From: an uncultured Lachnospiraceae bacterium
GTDB lineage: Bacteria; Bacillota; Clostridia; Lachnospirales; Lachnospiraceae
Reading direction: 5' to 3'
DNA: 37,928 bases
NCBI GenBank assembly: GCA_947589095.1
Contig: CANQBX010000036.1
Coordinates: 1-37,928 of the forward strand
Shown here: one piece after another, positions 7,433 to 14,885 of the stretch
Position numbering within the stretch: position 1 is the first letter of the stretch
How the letters are laid out: every line of letters begins with the position of its first letter
Made by a program: the position numbers and the translations under genes
Notes under the pieces: generated by a model
Told to the model about the DNA's origin: nothing
The model's database searches: none
The model's input: the letters and a program-made list of their open reading frames with translations, nothing else

Positions 7433-8860
7433 ATGGTTACATTTTGCATCGGACTGGCAATCCTTATTATCGGAGGCGCGCTGTACGGGAAGGTGTGCGA
7501 GAAGGTTTTCGGGCCGGACGACCGCGAAACTCCGGCGGTGCGTTTAAATGACGGAGTCGATTATGTGCCTATGAAGAAATGGAAGAATTCGCTGATCCAG
7601 CTTCTGAATATTGCCGGAACGGGACCGATCTTCGGACCGATCCAGGGGATTCTCTTCGGACCGATTGCGTTTCTTACGATACCGATCGGCTGTGTCCTCG
7701 GCGGAGCGTTTCACGATTATATGTGCGGCATGATCTCTGTGCGCAGCGACGGTACGCAGATGCCGGTTCTGATACGGAAGTATCTGGGCAAATATGTATA
7801 TCCGGCTTACAATGTATTTGTATGCCTGCTTCTGCTTCTTCTCGGTACAGTGTTCATCTATACGCCGGGCGATCTGTTCATAACGCAGATTCTGGGCGCG
7901 AATAACAGCGCCGCGAATCCTGTGGTGTGGCTTGTATACGGCGCGATCTTTGCGTATTATGTGATCGCGACGATGTTCCCGATCGATAAGATCATCGGTA
8001 AGATCTATCCGATTTTCGGGATGCTGCTTATTCTGTCGGCAGTCGGCGTGTTCGTCGGTCTCCTGGTGAAAGGCTATCCGCTTGACGAAATATGGACGAC
8101 CGGCGTTGCCGGCGTTCATCCGCAGGGGCTTCATTTTATTCCGGTGTTTTTTGTGACGGTCGCCTGTGGGATCGTGTCCGGGTTTCATTCCACGCAGGCT
8201 ACGCTTATTTCCCGCACGATGGGGAGCGAGAAGGAAGGCCGCATGACGTTTTACAATATGATGATTGCCGAGGGATTCATCGCGATGATATGGGCGGCAG
8301 CGACGATGGGAGTTATGAAGCTTGGACTGGCCTCCGCCGAGACAAGTACCACGAATGTTGTCGGTATTATCGCTAAGAATCTGCTGGGGAATGTGGGCGG
8401 AATCATAGCGATAACAGGGATCATCATTCTTCCGATCACCTCCGGCGATACGGCGCTTCGTTCGCTTAGGCTTATCATCGCGGATGCGGCGAAGATCGAT
8501 CAGTCCAGAAAGACGAGCCGGCTCGGAGTTTCGCTCGCAATATTCGCGGTCGTGGCGGTGGTTCTTGTATTTGCGAAGATCAACGAGGGCGGATTTAATA
8601 TACTCTGGCGGTATTTCGCGTGGGCGAATCAGACGATCGCGGTGTTCGCGTTCGCGATGATCACGGTTTATATGATGCGGAACAAACAGCCGTTTATCAT
8701 GTCGCTGGCGCCGGGGATGTTTTATATGTTCGTGATATCAAGCTTTATCCTGAACGCGGCGATCGGTTTTCACCTGCCCTGGCCGGCCAGTTACGCGGCA
8801 GCGGGAATCCTTACGGTCTGCTATGGCGCGGCCCTGGTGCGCCGGGGCAGGAAGAAATAA
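7433..8860 (+). CDS. Short CstA-family carrier
   Basis: A 475-residue polytopic membrane protein of the carbon starvation CstA family. Hallmarks are the N-terminal helix with GGALYGKV, a long conserved stretch at about residues 60-107 (IAGTGPIFGPIQGI, GGAFHDYM, SVRSDG) and later CGIVSGFHSTQATLISR and ITSGDTALRSLRLI. Enterobacterial CstA is about 700 residues; this short form lacks the C-terminal region and is common in Firmicutes. Characterised members import peptides or pyruvate, so organic-acid or small-peptide uptake is likely, but the substrate here is unknown. The gene ends 7 bp from the convergent hydF end and no terminator is visible between them. Confidence 0.9.
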   Translation: MVTFCIGLAILIIGGALYGKVCEKVFGPDDRETPAVRLNDGVDYVPMKKWKNSLIQLLNIAGTGPIFGPIQGILFGPIAFLTIPIGCVLGGAFHDYMCGMISVRSDGTQMPVLIRKYLGKYVYPAYNVFVCLLLLLLGTVFIYTPGDLFITQILGANNSAANPVVWLVYGAIFAYYVIATMFPIDKIIGKIYPIFGMLLILSAVGVFVGLLVKGYPLDEIWTTGVAGVHPQGLHFIPVFFVTVACGIVSGFHSTQATLISRTMGSEKEGRMTFYNMMIAEGFIAMIWAAATMGVMKLGLASAETSTTNVVGIIAKNLLGNVGGIIAITGIIILPITSGDTALRSLRLIIADAAKIDQSRKTSRLGVSLAIFAVVAVVLVFAKINEGGFNILWRYFAWANQTIAVFAFAMITVYMMRNKQPFIMSLAPGMFYMFVISSFILNAAIGFHLPWPASYAAAGILTVCYGAALVRRGRKK

Positions 8861-8867
8861 CTGCATA

Positions 8868-10262
8868 TTATTTATTTTCCAGCACCGCCAGAATATCCGG
8901 AAACGCCTGCAGGCTCCGCTTCAGGATCCCGTTCATGCAGGCGATGGCGATGCCGTAGTTGACGATGGGCACGCCGGACTGGACGGCGCGGCCGATGCGG
9001 TGCTTCATTTCCTTCTCGTTCAGCATACAGCCGCCGCAGTGGACCACCAGCGTATAGGCGGACAGATCCTCCGGAAACTCAGTGCCGGAGGTGAAGGTAT
9101 AGACCGGCTTTGCGCCGCTGTACGCTTCGATCCAGTGGGGCAGCTTGACGGTTCCGATGTCGCTGCACTGGCGGTGGTGGGTGCAGCCCTCGCTGATCAG
9201 CACCTTGTCGCCGTCTTTCAAGCGGGAAAGCTGGGCGGCGCCTTCGACCAGCCGCGGCAGACTGCCCTTGTAGCGGGCGAACAGGATGGAAAATGAGGTG
9301 AGCAGCACGTCGTCGGGCGTGTCCGCGGCCACTTTCCTGAATGCCTGGGAGTCGGTGACGACCAGCTTCGGCTTCCGGGAAAGATCCGCCAGCGTCTGCT
9401 TCAGTTCTTCCGGCTGACAGGTGATGAAGGTGCAGTGGATATCCAGGATCTCCCGCATGGTCTGCTGCTGGGGCAGGATCAGGCGGCCCTTGGGTGCGGC
9501 TTCGTCTACCGGAATCACCAGGACGACGATATCGCCGGGGTCCAGAAGATCGGCCAGGATCGATTTGTCTTTGGCGGCGGCCGGCGCGAAGGCGCCGATC
9601 TTCTCTTTCAGCTCATGAATGCCCTCGCGGGTGGCGGCGCTGACGAAGAGTTCGTTGTCTTTGAGCTGCGCCGGGCTATGCTCCGGATGCGTATCTGTAT
9701 TTTTATACGGGTATAGTGCCAGAGCTTCGCTGTTCGCATTTCCAGGCGAACATAGCGCAGGAGCTTCGCTGTTCGTATTTTCGTGCGAACATGGCGCAGG
9801 AGCTTCGCTGTCCATAGTTCCATGCAAACATGGCGTCGATGATACGTTGCCTGCAGTTCTGTCTTCCAGCAGATCCGCTTTATTGTAAGCAATCAGATAT
9901 GGCAGTTTCTTCTCCTCGAATAACGAGATCAATTCTTCATCTGCTTCCGTTCGGCCCCGTGTGGAATCGATCACCAGAACGGCGATGTCCGTCTGGGCCA
10001 GAATCTGCCGGGCTTTCTTAACCCGCTGTGCGCCCAGCTCCCCTTCGTCGTCCAGACCGGGCGTGTCGATGATCACGACCGGACCCAGCGGAAGCAGTTC
10101 CATGGCTTTCTTCACCGGATCGGTGGTAGTGCCCTTTATATCGGAAACGACGGCCAGATCCTGGCCGGTGACCGCGTTGACCAGGCTGGATTTGCCGGCA
10201 TTGCGGACGCCGAAGAAGCCGATGTGCAGGCGTTCGGCGGATACGGTTTCGTTGAGTCCCAT
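8868..10262 (-). CDS. hydF: [FeFe]-hydrogenase H-cluster maturation GTPase HydF with a repeat insertion
   Basis: HydF is the scaffold GTPase that carries the 2Fe precursor of the H-cluster and delivers it to HydA. The 464-residue protein has the G-domain motifs GVRNAGKSS (18-26), DTPG (66-69), NKAD (127-130) and SAA (208-210). The C-terminal cluster ligands are C360 and H362 in EGCTHH, and H408, C409 and C412 in HCGGC. The usual length is about 400-410 residues. The excess lies at about 135-197, between the G4 and G5 motifs, as a repetitive insertion of four 13-residue units encoded by 39-bp DNA repeats. It remains in frame and no catalytic motif is broken. It is co-transcribed with the TM1266-type gene 14 bp upstream. 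hydE, hydG and the hydrogenase are not in the window. Confidence 0.95.
   Translation of the reverse strand: MGLNETVSAERLHIGFFGVRNAGKSSLVNAVTGQDLAVVSDIKGTTTDPVKKAMELLPLGPVVIIDTPGLDDEGELGAQRVKKARQILAQTDIAVLVIDSTRGRTEADEELISLFEEKKLPYLIAYNKADLLEDRTAGNVSSTPCLHGTMDSEAPAPCSHENTNSEAPALCSPGNANSEALALYPYKNTDTHPEHSPAQLKDNELFVSAATREGIHELKEKIGAFAPAAAKDKSILADLLDPGDIVVLVIPVDEAAPKGRLILPQQQTMREILDIHCTFITCQPEELKQTLADLSRKPKLVVTDSQAFRKVAADTPDDVLLTSFSILFARYKGSLPRLVEGAAQLSRLKDGDKVLISEGCTHHRQCSDIGTVKLPHWIEAYSGAKPVYTFTSGTEFPEDLSAYTLVVHCGGCMLNEKEMKHRIGRAVQSGVPIVNYGIAIACMNGILKRSLQAFPDILAVLENK
9694..9849. repeat. Four 39-bp tandem repeats inside hydF
   Basis: Units are 9694-9732, 9733-9771, 9772-9810 and 9811-9849. The shared end AGAGCTTCGCTG/AGGAGCTTCGCTG is strong in the first three; the fourth is diverged. 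Each encodes 13 residues of hydF on the minus strand, such as CSHENTNSEAPAL. A hairpin CGAACA/TGTTCG spans the boundary of units 2 and 3. The start of the unit phased at 9776 (TATTTTC.TGC, then GGCGC) matches the intergenic 39-bp units at 32768-32845, which suggests a common repeat family. Confidence 0.8.
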
Positions 10263-10276
10263 AGATAATTCCCCCT

Positions 10277-10534
10277 TCAGTCGTCGTCCTTTATTTCAGA
10301 AAATGCGGTTTTTACGCTGACGCCGTCCAGATTGCCGATCTTGCCGGCCAGCGCGGAGATCGTGTCCTGGGGCGCGTCGATGGCAATGCTGATGATGTTG
10401 ATGTTCCGCTGCCGGTAAGGAATGCCCATACGGCCGATGATGTACTCGCCGTAATCGTGCAGGATGTGGTTCAGCTTTTCCACTGTATCGCCGCTCTTGA
10501 CGATAATGCTCATGACTGCGACTCGTGTCTTCAT
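10277..10534 (-). CDS. TM1266-family putative hydrogenase system regulator
   Basis: An 85-residue protein beginning MKTRVAVMSIIV, with a ferredoxin-like ACT/NikR-type fold pattern (IGRMGIPYRQRNINIISIAIDAP, later KIGNLDGVSVKTAFSEI). It matches the small family named after Thermotoga TM1266, which recurs in [FeFe]-hydrogenase maturation loci and is presumed to regulate them; a DNA- or metal-binding function has not been shown from sequence. The start at 10534 is supported by AAGGAGGA just upstream. A longer in-frame start near 10627 would place coding sequence across the leader terminator and is rejected. hydF follows after 14 bp in the same operon. Confidence 0.88.
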   Translation of the reverse strand: MKTRVAVMSIIVKSGDTVEKLNHILHDYGEYIIGRMGIPYRQRNINIISIAIDAPQDTISALAGKIGNLDGVSVKTAFSEIKDDD

Positions 10535-10722
10535 GACAGGTTCCTCCTTGATTGTGATCGTTTGCCGTTTTCGGGTAACTGAAAAAGCCGCACCCGAACC
10601 GGTACGGCTGAAATATCTGAATAACATGAACGGAAAAACCGCAGGTCAGAGTCCCTGCTGTTTTCGCTTCATGAATTATGCCGTACCTTTCACGCAGACG
10701 CAGCGTCTTTGTGTCAGGCAAC
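10535..10722 (-). ncRNA. Attenuator-like leader of the hydrogenase maturation operon
   Basis: Read on the minus strand, about 188 nt separate the promoter from the regulator gene. An intrinsic terminator pairs AGCCGTACC (10609-10601) with GGGTGCGGCT (10595-10586), nine pairs including one G-U, followed by TTTTTC. Upstream in the same RNA, GGTACGGC (10687-10680) is exactly complementary to GCCGTACC (10608-10601), the 5' arm of that terminator. The two pairings are mutually exclusive, the signature of an antiterminator/terminator switch. A further stem pairs GCAGG with CCTGC (10658-10641). I do not recognise the aptamer class; ligand or protein control of hydrogenase maturation is an inference. 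Confidence 0.65.
10581..10609 (-). terminator. Leader terminator upstream of the TM1266-type gene
   Basis: Nine-pair GC-rich stem with loop GGTTC followed by a T-run on the minus strand. It lies about 50 nt before the start codon, so it acts within the leader and not at the end of a gene. Confidence 0.75.
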
Positions 10723-10728
10723 AGGGTT

Positions 10729-10757
10729 ATTATACATCATTTTGCCGGTAAACGCAA
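10729..10757 (-). promoter_or_regulatory. Promoter of the TM1266-type gene/hydF operon
   Basis: On the minus strand TTGCGT (10757-10752) and TATAAT (10734-10729) with a 17-bp spacer. It is back-to-back with the promoter of the hybrid kinase, 43 bp away. Confidence 0.7.
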
Positions 10758-10800
10758 CGTTTCTGCGTGTGGGAAAACTGCCTGAAAAAGGCGATTATAT

Positions 10801-10829
10801 TTGACAAGTGTCCGAAAAATTTGTATAGT
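10801..10829 (+). promoter_or_regulatory. Distal promoter of the hybrid kinase gene
   Basis: TTGACA at 10801-10806 and TATAGT at 10824-10829, 17-bp spacer. Confidence 0.7.
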
Positions 10830-10903
10830 ATTTTTATAAAGGGATGGTTTGGAAATGAGGCTGTGATTGTCATGGAAAGAACTGAAAGACGGATCGGGAA
10901 TAC

Positions 10904-10932
10904 TGGACAGTTCTCAAAACATCTGCTATACT
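10904..10932 (+). promoter_or_regulatory. Proximal promoter of the hybrid kinase gene
   Basis: TGGACA at 10904-10909 and TATACT at 10927-10932, 17-bp spacer with TGC just before the -10. It lies 103 bp after the first promoter, and both would drive the same gene. Confidence 0.55.
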
Positions 10933-10962
10933 GGGAACACTATCGGAAGGAGAACGGATCGC

Positions 10963-13554
10963 ATGGGCAATGATTTGACACAGAATAATTACGCGAAAAA
11001 GGATCGGAGCCTGACGGCCACGGGAATCGTGATCGTCGTTATCGCTGTATTGCTGATTTCCGCGTTTCTCAGTATTAATGCGGTGCTCCGCCAGCGGGCT
11101 TTAAGCCGTGTGGAGGAGGGCGCCGACACAGTGATCGAGGAAGTTACTTCCAAGCTGGCGCGGGACAGCCGGATCTTAAACGCCGCGGCGGAGATCATTT
11201 CCCAGGCGGATAATTTTGATCCGGAAGCGACCAGAGATGTCATGATGACGCTCGCTCCGCTGCTCGAGACGATGCAGATACGCGTCCTTATGCCGGACGA
11301 CACGCTCCTGACGCTGGGCGAAAAGGTCGTCAACGCGTCCGGCGTCAATGGGATATCCTTTGCGGAGGAAGCCCCTTTAGGGGAACATGTCTCGAACCGT
11401 CAGACGAGCCTTACGACCGGGAAACCGGTTCTTCGCCACTATGTGCCGATCGTCCAGAACGGGCAGACCGCGGCGCTGCTTTACGGTGTCACGGAGCTCT
11501 CAACTCTGGAGGATAGTCTGAATATTGATAATATTTACAATGCGAGCGCCAGCGTTTACATCATCGACACGCATACCGGCGATTTTATTCTGGATACCTG
11601 GCACGATGAGTTGGGAAATATCGCCGACTACGACGGGTCGGACCGCGAGACGAAGGGAGATACGACCTGGGATGAATATACGGACGATCTGATCAATCTG
11701 AAATCCGGCTATGTCGTCTTTCGGACGCCCCAGATGGATGGGTGGGAATATATGTATTACGCCCCGGCCGGCATCAACGAGTGGTCCATCGCCGTATCCG
11801 TGCCGGAGAAGGAAGCGTTTGCAAGCGTATACGCGGTCCAGCGGGTCTGCCTGATCCTGGGCGTTTTGATGGCGCTCACGATCATTCTGTATTATCTGTG
11901 GGTCCGGCATAACGCGATGCAGATTATGAACCGGGCCGTGGAGCAGGCGGTTCTGGCGGAGAAGCTGCAGAAGGCGGAAGCCGCCGACCGGGCCAAGAGC
12001 GTATTTCTTTCCAATATGTCCCATGACATTCGCACGCCGATGAACGCGATCATCGGGTTCACGACGCTGGCGGAGACGAATATTGACAATAAAGAACGGA
12101 CCCAGGAGTACCTGAGGAAGATCCTCTCCTCCAGCAATCATCTTCTGAGCCTGATCAACGATATCCTGGATATGAGCCGGATCGAGAGCGGGAAACTGAA
12201 CATCGAGGAGAAGGAATGCAGCATCTCCGACATTTTCAAGGATATGCGCAATATCATCCAACCGCAGATGCAGTCCAAGCAGCTGAATTTCTTCATGGAC
12301 ACGGTGGATGTGGTGGACGAGGACATCTACTGCGACAAGCTGCATGTGAATCAGGTGCTCCTTAATCTCCTCTCCAACGCGATCAAGTTCACGCCGGCCG
12401 GCGGGACTATTGCCCTGACGATCAGGCAGAAGCCACGCGCGCCGAAAGGCTACGGCTCCTACGAGATCCGGGTCAAGGACACCGGAATCGGCATGAGCGA
12501 TGAGTTTATCCGCCATATCTTTGAGCCCTTTGAGCGGGAGCGCAATTCCACGGTCAGCGGTATCCAGGGCACCGGCCTGGGCATGGCCATCACGAAGAAT
12601 ATCGTGGACACCATGGGCGGCACCATCGAGGTGCAGTCCGAGCAGGGCAAGGGAACCGAATTCATTATCAATATTGATTTCCGGCTGCAGACGGAGCCGC
12701 AGAAGATCGAGGTTGTTGAGGAGCTAAGGGGCATGCGGGCCCTGGTTGTGGACGACAGCTTCGATACCTGCGACAGCGTGACGAAGATGCTGACCCAGAT
12801 CGGTATGCGCTCCGAGTGGGCCATGCACGGCAAGGAGGCGGTGCTCCGCGCCAGGCAGGCCTATGAAATGGGAGACGAGTACCATGCCTATATCATCGAC
12901 TGGTTCCTTCCGGATCTGGGAGGGCTGGAAGTGGTGCGTCAGATCCGTTCCATCGTGGGCGACAGCGCGCCGATCATCATCGTCACGGCCTATGACTGGA
13001 CTGCCATCGAAGACGAGGCCCGGGCGGCCGGCGTGACCGCGTTCTGCAACAAGCCGATCTTTTTGTCGGAACTGCGGGAAATCCTGCTTTCCGCCACATG
13101 CAGTTCGGTTTCGATGCAGCAGGAGGAGGAGAGCCTGATCCCGGGTCTGTCGGAGCAGCTGAAGGGTACGCGCCTGCTGCTGACGGAGGACAATGAACTG
13201 AATCGGGAGATCGCCGTGGAGCTTCTGACGGACAGCGGCTTTGTGGTGGATACGGCGGAAGACGGCACGGTGGCTGTGGAGAAGGTGAAGAATTCCGAGC
13301 CGGGGTATTACGGCCTGATCCTGATGGATATCCAGATGCCGAAGATGAACGGCTACGAAGCCACGAAGGCAATCCGGGCGCTGGACAGCCCGGTTCTGGC
13401 CAATATTCCGATCGTCGCCATGACGGCGAACGCGTTCGACGAGGACCGGAAGCAGGCGCTGGACAGCGGCATGAACGCGCATATCGCCAAGCCCATCGAT
13501 GTGGAGAAGCTTCTGGAGGTTATTACGAATATTCTGAACCAGAGGGCGGTATAG
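10963..13554 (+). CDS. Hybrid sensor histidine kinase with two receiver domains
   Basis: An 863-residue hybrid kinase. Membrane helices lie at about residues 20-40 and 293-314, bounding a roughly 250-residue extracytoplasmic sensor of likely Cache-type layout (ASVYIIDTHTGDFILD). HisKA follows with H354 in NMSHDIRTPMNAI, then an ATPase domain with N-box around N468/N472, DTGIGM at 506-511 and GTGLGMAI at 536-543. Two receivers follow: REC1 with D646 in YIIDWFLP and K697, and REC2 with D789 in LILMDIQMP and K843. No output domain is present, so the phosphate probably passes to an unlinked Hpt protein, a regulator or a PilZ/GGDEF effector elsewhere. The start at 10963 is chosen for GGAAGGAG upstream; an earlier GTG-type start would lie across the promoter. 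All phospho-residues are intact. Confidence 0.93.
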   Translation: MGNDLTQNNYAKKDRSLTATGIVIVVIAVLLISAFLSINAVLRQRALSRVEEGADTVIEEVTSKLARDSRILNAAAEIISQADNFDPEATRDVMMTLAPLLETMQIRVLMPDDTLLTLGEKVVNASGVNGISFAEEAPLGEHVSNRQTSLTTGKPVLRHYVPIVQNGQTAALLYGVTELSTLEDSLNIDNIYNASASVYIIDTHTGDFILDTWHDELGNIADYDGSDRETKGDTTWDEYTDDLINLKSGYVVFRTPQMDGWEYMYYAPAGINEWSIAVSVPEKEAFASVYAVQRVCLILGVLMALTIILYYLWVRHNAMQIMNRAVEQAVLAEKLQKAEAADRAKSVFLSNMSHDIRTPMNAIIGFTTLAETNIDNKERTQEYLRKILSSSNHLLSLINDILDMSRIESGKLNIEEKECSISDIFKDMRNIIQPQMQSKQLNFFMDTVDVVDEDIYCDKLHVNQVLLNLLSNAIKFTPAGGTIALTIRQKPRAPKGYGSYEIRVKDTGIGMSDEFIRHIFEPFERERNSTVSGIQGTGLGMAITKNIVDTMGGTIEVQSEQGKGTEFIINIDFRLQTEPQKIEVVEELRGMRALVVDDSFDTCDSVTKMLTQIGMRSEWAMHGKEAVLRARQAYEMGDEYHAYIIDWFLPDLGGLEVVRQIRSIVGDSAPIIIVTAYDWTAIEDEARAAGVTAFCNKPIFLSELREILLSATCSSVSMQQEEESLIPGLSEQLKGTRLLLTEDNELNREIAVELLTDSGFVVDTAEDGTVAVEKVKNSEPGYYGLILMDIQMPKMNGYEATKAIRALDSPVLANIPIVAMTANAFDEDRKQALDSGMNAHIAKPIDVEKLLEVITNILNQRAV

Positions 13555-13654
13555 ACGGTCAGCGCGATTTGCAATGATGCCGGCAGTGAGATACAGCGAG
13601 CGGCGGGGCGGAGAATTCCGGGGAATACCGCGAGAAACGGAATAAAATTTCGGG

Positions 13655-13683
13655 TTGACATTTTACGGAAAGGTGTTTAGAAT
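13655..13683 (+). promoter_or_regulatory. Promoter of the T-box operon
   Basis: TTGACA at 13655-13660 and TAGAAT at 13678-13683 with a 17-bp spacer, just before the T-box leader. The preceding 13555-13654 shows no gene. Confidence 0.75.
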
Positions 13684-13689
13684 TACTTT

Positions 13690-14008
13690 AAACCAGTGAA
13701 GAGGAAGTTGCGCTTTGAGAACGGTCTTCAGAGAGTCCGGGACGGTGTGATCCGGGCGATGTCAGTCAGAGCGAGTGGGCCTTGGAGGGCGAGATGAAAG
13801 GAGCCGGCAGGACCGGTTGCGCGGGCGCGGTCAGGGGGCCGCGGCGGGCCGGGACGCAGCGCCGAGTAGTTGAGACGCACAGCCAGCGTTAACGGGCGAG
13901 GGATGTGATGGCATCCCGGGAGAGTGGGCGTACATATATGTATGTCAATAAAGGTGGCACCGCAGGTTAACGGCCTGTCCTTGAAGAGATTCAGGGATGG
14001 GCCTTTTC
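13690..14008 (+). ncRNA. T-box leader, predicted tRNA-Trp specificity
   Basis: A class I T-box riboswitch. The T-box sequence AAGGTGGCACCGCAGG is at 13951-13966. Stem I can be read: GAGG (13701-13704) with CCTT (13780-13783), CGCTTTG (13711-13717) with CAGAGCG (13767-13773), and an apical AGAGAGTCCGGGACGGTGTG region at 13730-13749. The specifier loop between these helices is AGTGGG; the triplet directly before the conserved purine is TGG at 13776-13778, a Trp codon. The T-box bulge reads TGGC, whose C pairs with discriminator base G73 as in tRNA-Trp, which independently supports this. Uncharged tRNA-Trp would stabilise the antiterminator and turn on the genes downstream. The terminator follows. 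Confidence 0.88.
13972..14008 (+). terminator. T-box-controlled intrinsic terminator
   Basis: GGCCTGTCCTTGAA (13972-13985) pairs with TTCAGGGATGGGCC (13990-14003) with three G-U pairs and loop GAGA, followed by TTTTC. This is the terminator that competes with the T-box antiterminator. Confidence 0.85.
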
Positions 14009-14043
14009 ATTTTGCGCGAAGGCAAATAGTTACAGCGCCGGCA

Positions 14044-14195
14044 CCGTGAACAGAGGCCCGACGGTTCCGCTTGCGGAAACCGGCGGGCACCTGCTCACGG
14101 CAGAGCGGGCATTGGAACAATGCCCGCGACCGAGAAAACGCAAAGCGTTTTCGAGGCGGCGCGTACGGAACGCATATACATAGCGGCGCGTACGG
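14044..14195. repeat. String of strong hairpins between the T-box and its first gene
   Basis: Between the T-box terminator and the TTG at 14226 lie three consecutive hairpins. The first (14044-14100) stacks CCGTGA/TCACGG, CAG/CTG, GCCCG/CGGGC and TTCCGC/GCGGAA. The second (14105-14127) pairs GCGGGCATT with AATGCCCGC around GGAAC. The third (14134-14152) pairs GAAAACGC with GCGTTTTC around AAA. A 13-bp direct repeat GCGGCGCGTACGG then occurs at 14156-14168 and 14183-14195. No T-run follows any of them. They may stabilise the processed mRNA or be repeat-derived. No coding potential is evident here. Confidence 0.65.
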
Positions 14196-14225
14196 GCAGC
14201 CAATACACTACAGGAGGACTCAGCA

Positions 14226-14573
14226 TTGGACGACAATTTCACCCTATACGACTTAAAAGTAGAGGTAGTCGCGACAGACAGACCCATGGTCTGCGGCCAC
14301 AAGCCCGGCGACTATTTCCTGGTGGAAGGAGAGAATCTGGTATTTCCGCAGACCCGATCCTTCTCCATGTATTCGCTGTCGGCGCTTCTGCCGCTCCTTC
14401 CGGCCAAGCAGCGGCCGCTGCAGGACAACGACTGGATGCTGTCGGACAGCCTGATTGCCTGCCCGGATCCCAACTGCGGCGCAAAATTCCGGATCACCCG
14501 GATCCGAAAGCGGACACAGAGCCACGGGGAGTGCACGGTGGTGCCAGTGGGGGATTCGCCTGAGCAAGGGTGA
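14226..14573 (+). CDS. TIGR04076-family small protein
   Basis: A 115-residue soluble protein resembling the TIGR04076 family. Conserved features include the start (YDLKVEVV), C23 followed by GHKPGDYFLVEG, a central SLSALLPLLPAKQR helix, and a C79-x4-C84 pair in ACPDPNCGAKFRI. The cysteines suggest metal or redox chemistry, but the family has no established function. The TTG start is supported by AGGAGG 8 nt upstream and by absence of another start. It is the first gene after the T-box, so it should respond to tRNA-Trp charging. The aldo/keto reductase follows after a 312-bp gap; members of this family are often found near oxidoreductases. Confidence 0.75.
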   Translation: MDDNFTLYDLKVEVVATDRPMVCGHKPGDYFLVEGENLVFPQTRSFSMYSLSALLPLLPAKQRPLQDNDWMLSDSLIACPDPNCGAKFRITRIRKRTQSHGECTVVPVGDSPEQG

Positions 14574-14885
14574 AGCCATTCGCCATATTTTCCTGTTTAA
14601 AGCAATACGCATATAAGAGACGGTTTATGTGATGAAAACCTGTTGCCGGGATTGCCCGGCAGGCAGCAGGCGGATCGATCGGCTGGCGGATGGCAGACCC
14701 CAGGCAGCAGAGGCGCTGCCCCGAAATACCGCGGGAAGTGCTGCAGAGGGAAGAAGCGGAGTGAAGAGAACTCTGCAGATGTAAAATAGTAAAGAAACAA
14801 GCGGTATCCGAGGCACAGAACAGAGCGAAAGCGTTCCGCAATGCGGTACGCTGCAGCATAGATAGAACAAGGAGGAGAACACGAG
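14574..14885. other. 312-bp intercistronic region with hairpins, no gene
   Basis: No credible reading frame is seen. One hairpin pairs TGCCGGG (14644-14650) with CCCGGCA (14655-14661). Another pairs AGCGTTCCGCA (14830-14840) with TGCGGTACGCT (14842-14852) with one mismatch, close to the AAGGAGG of the reductase gene at 14869. I see no promoter with both boxes, so the operon is probably read through. Confidence 0.5.

Noticed and set aside
10535-10627. Longer N-terminus for the TM1266-type protein
   Set aside because: The extension runs across the leader terminator and has no ribosome site, whereas AAGGAGGA directly precedes the start at 10534.
13555-13654. Terminator after the first hybrid kinase
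   Set aside because: Only a weak ATTCCG/CGGAAT pairing without a T-run is seen.
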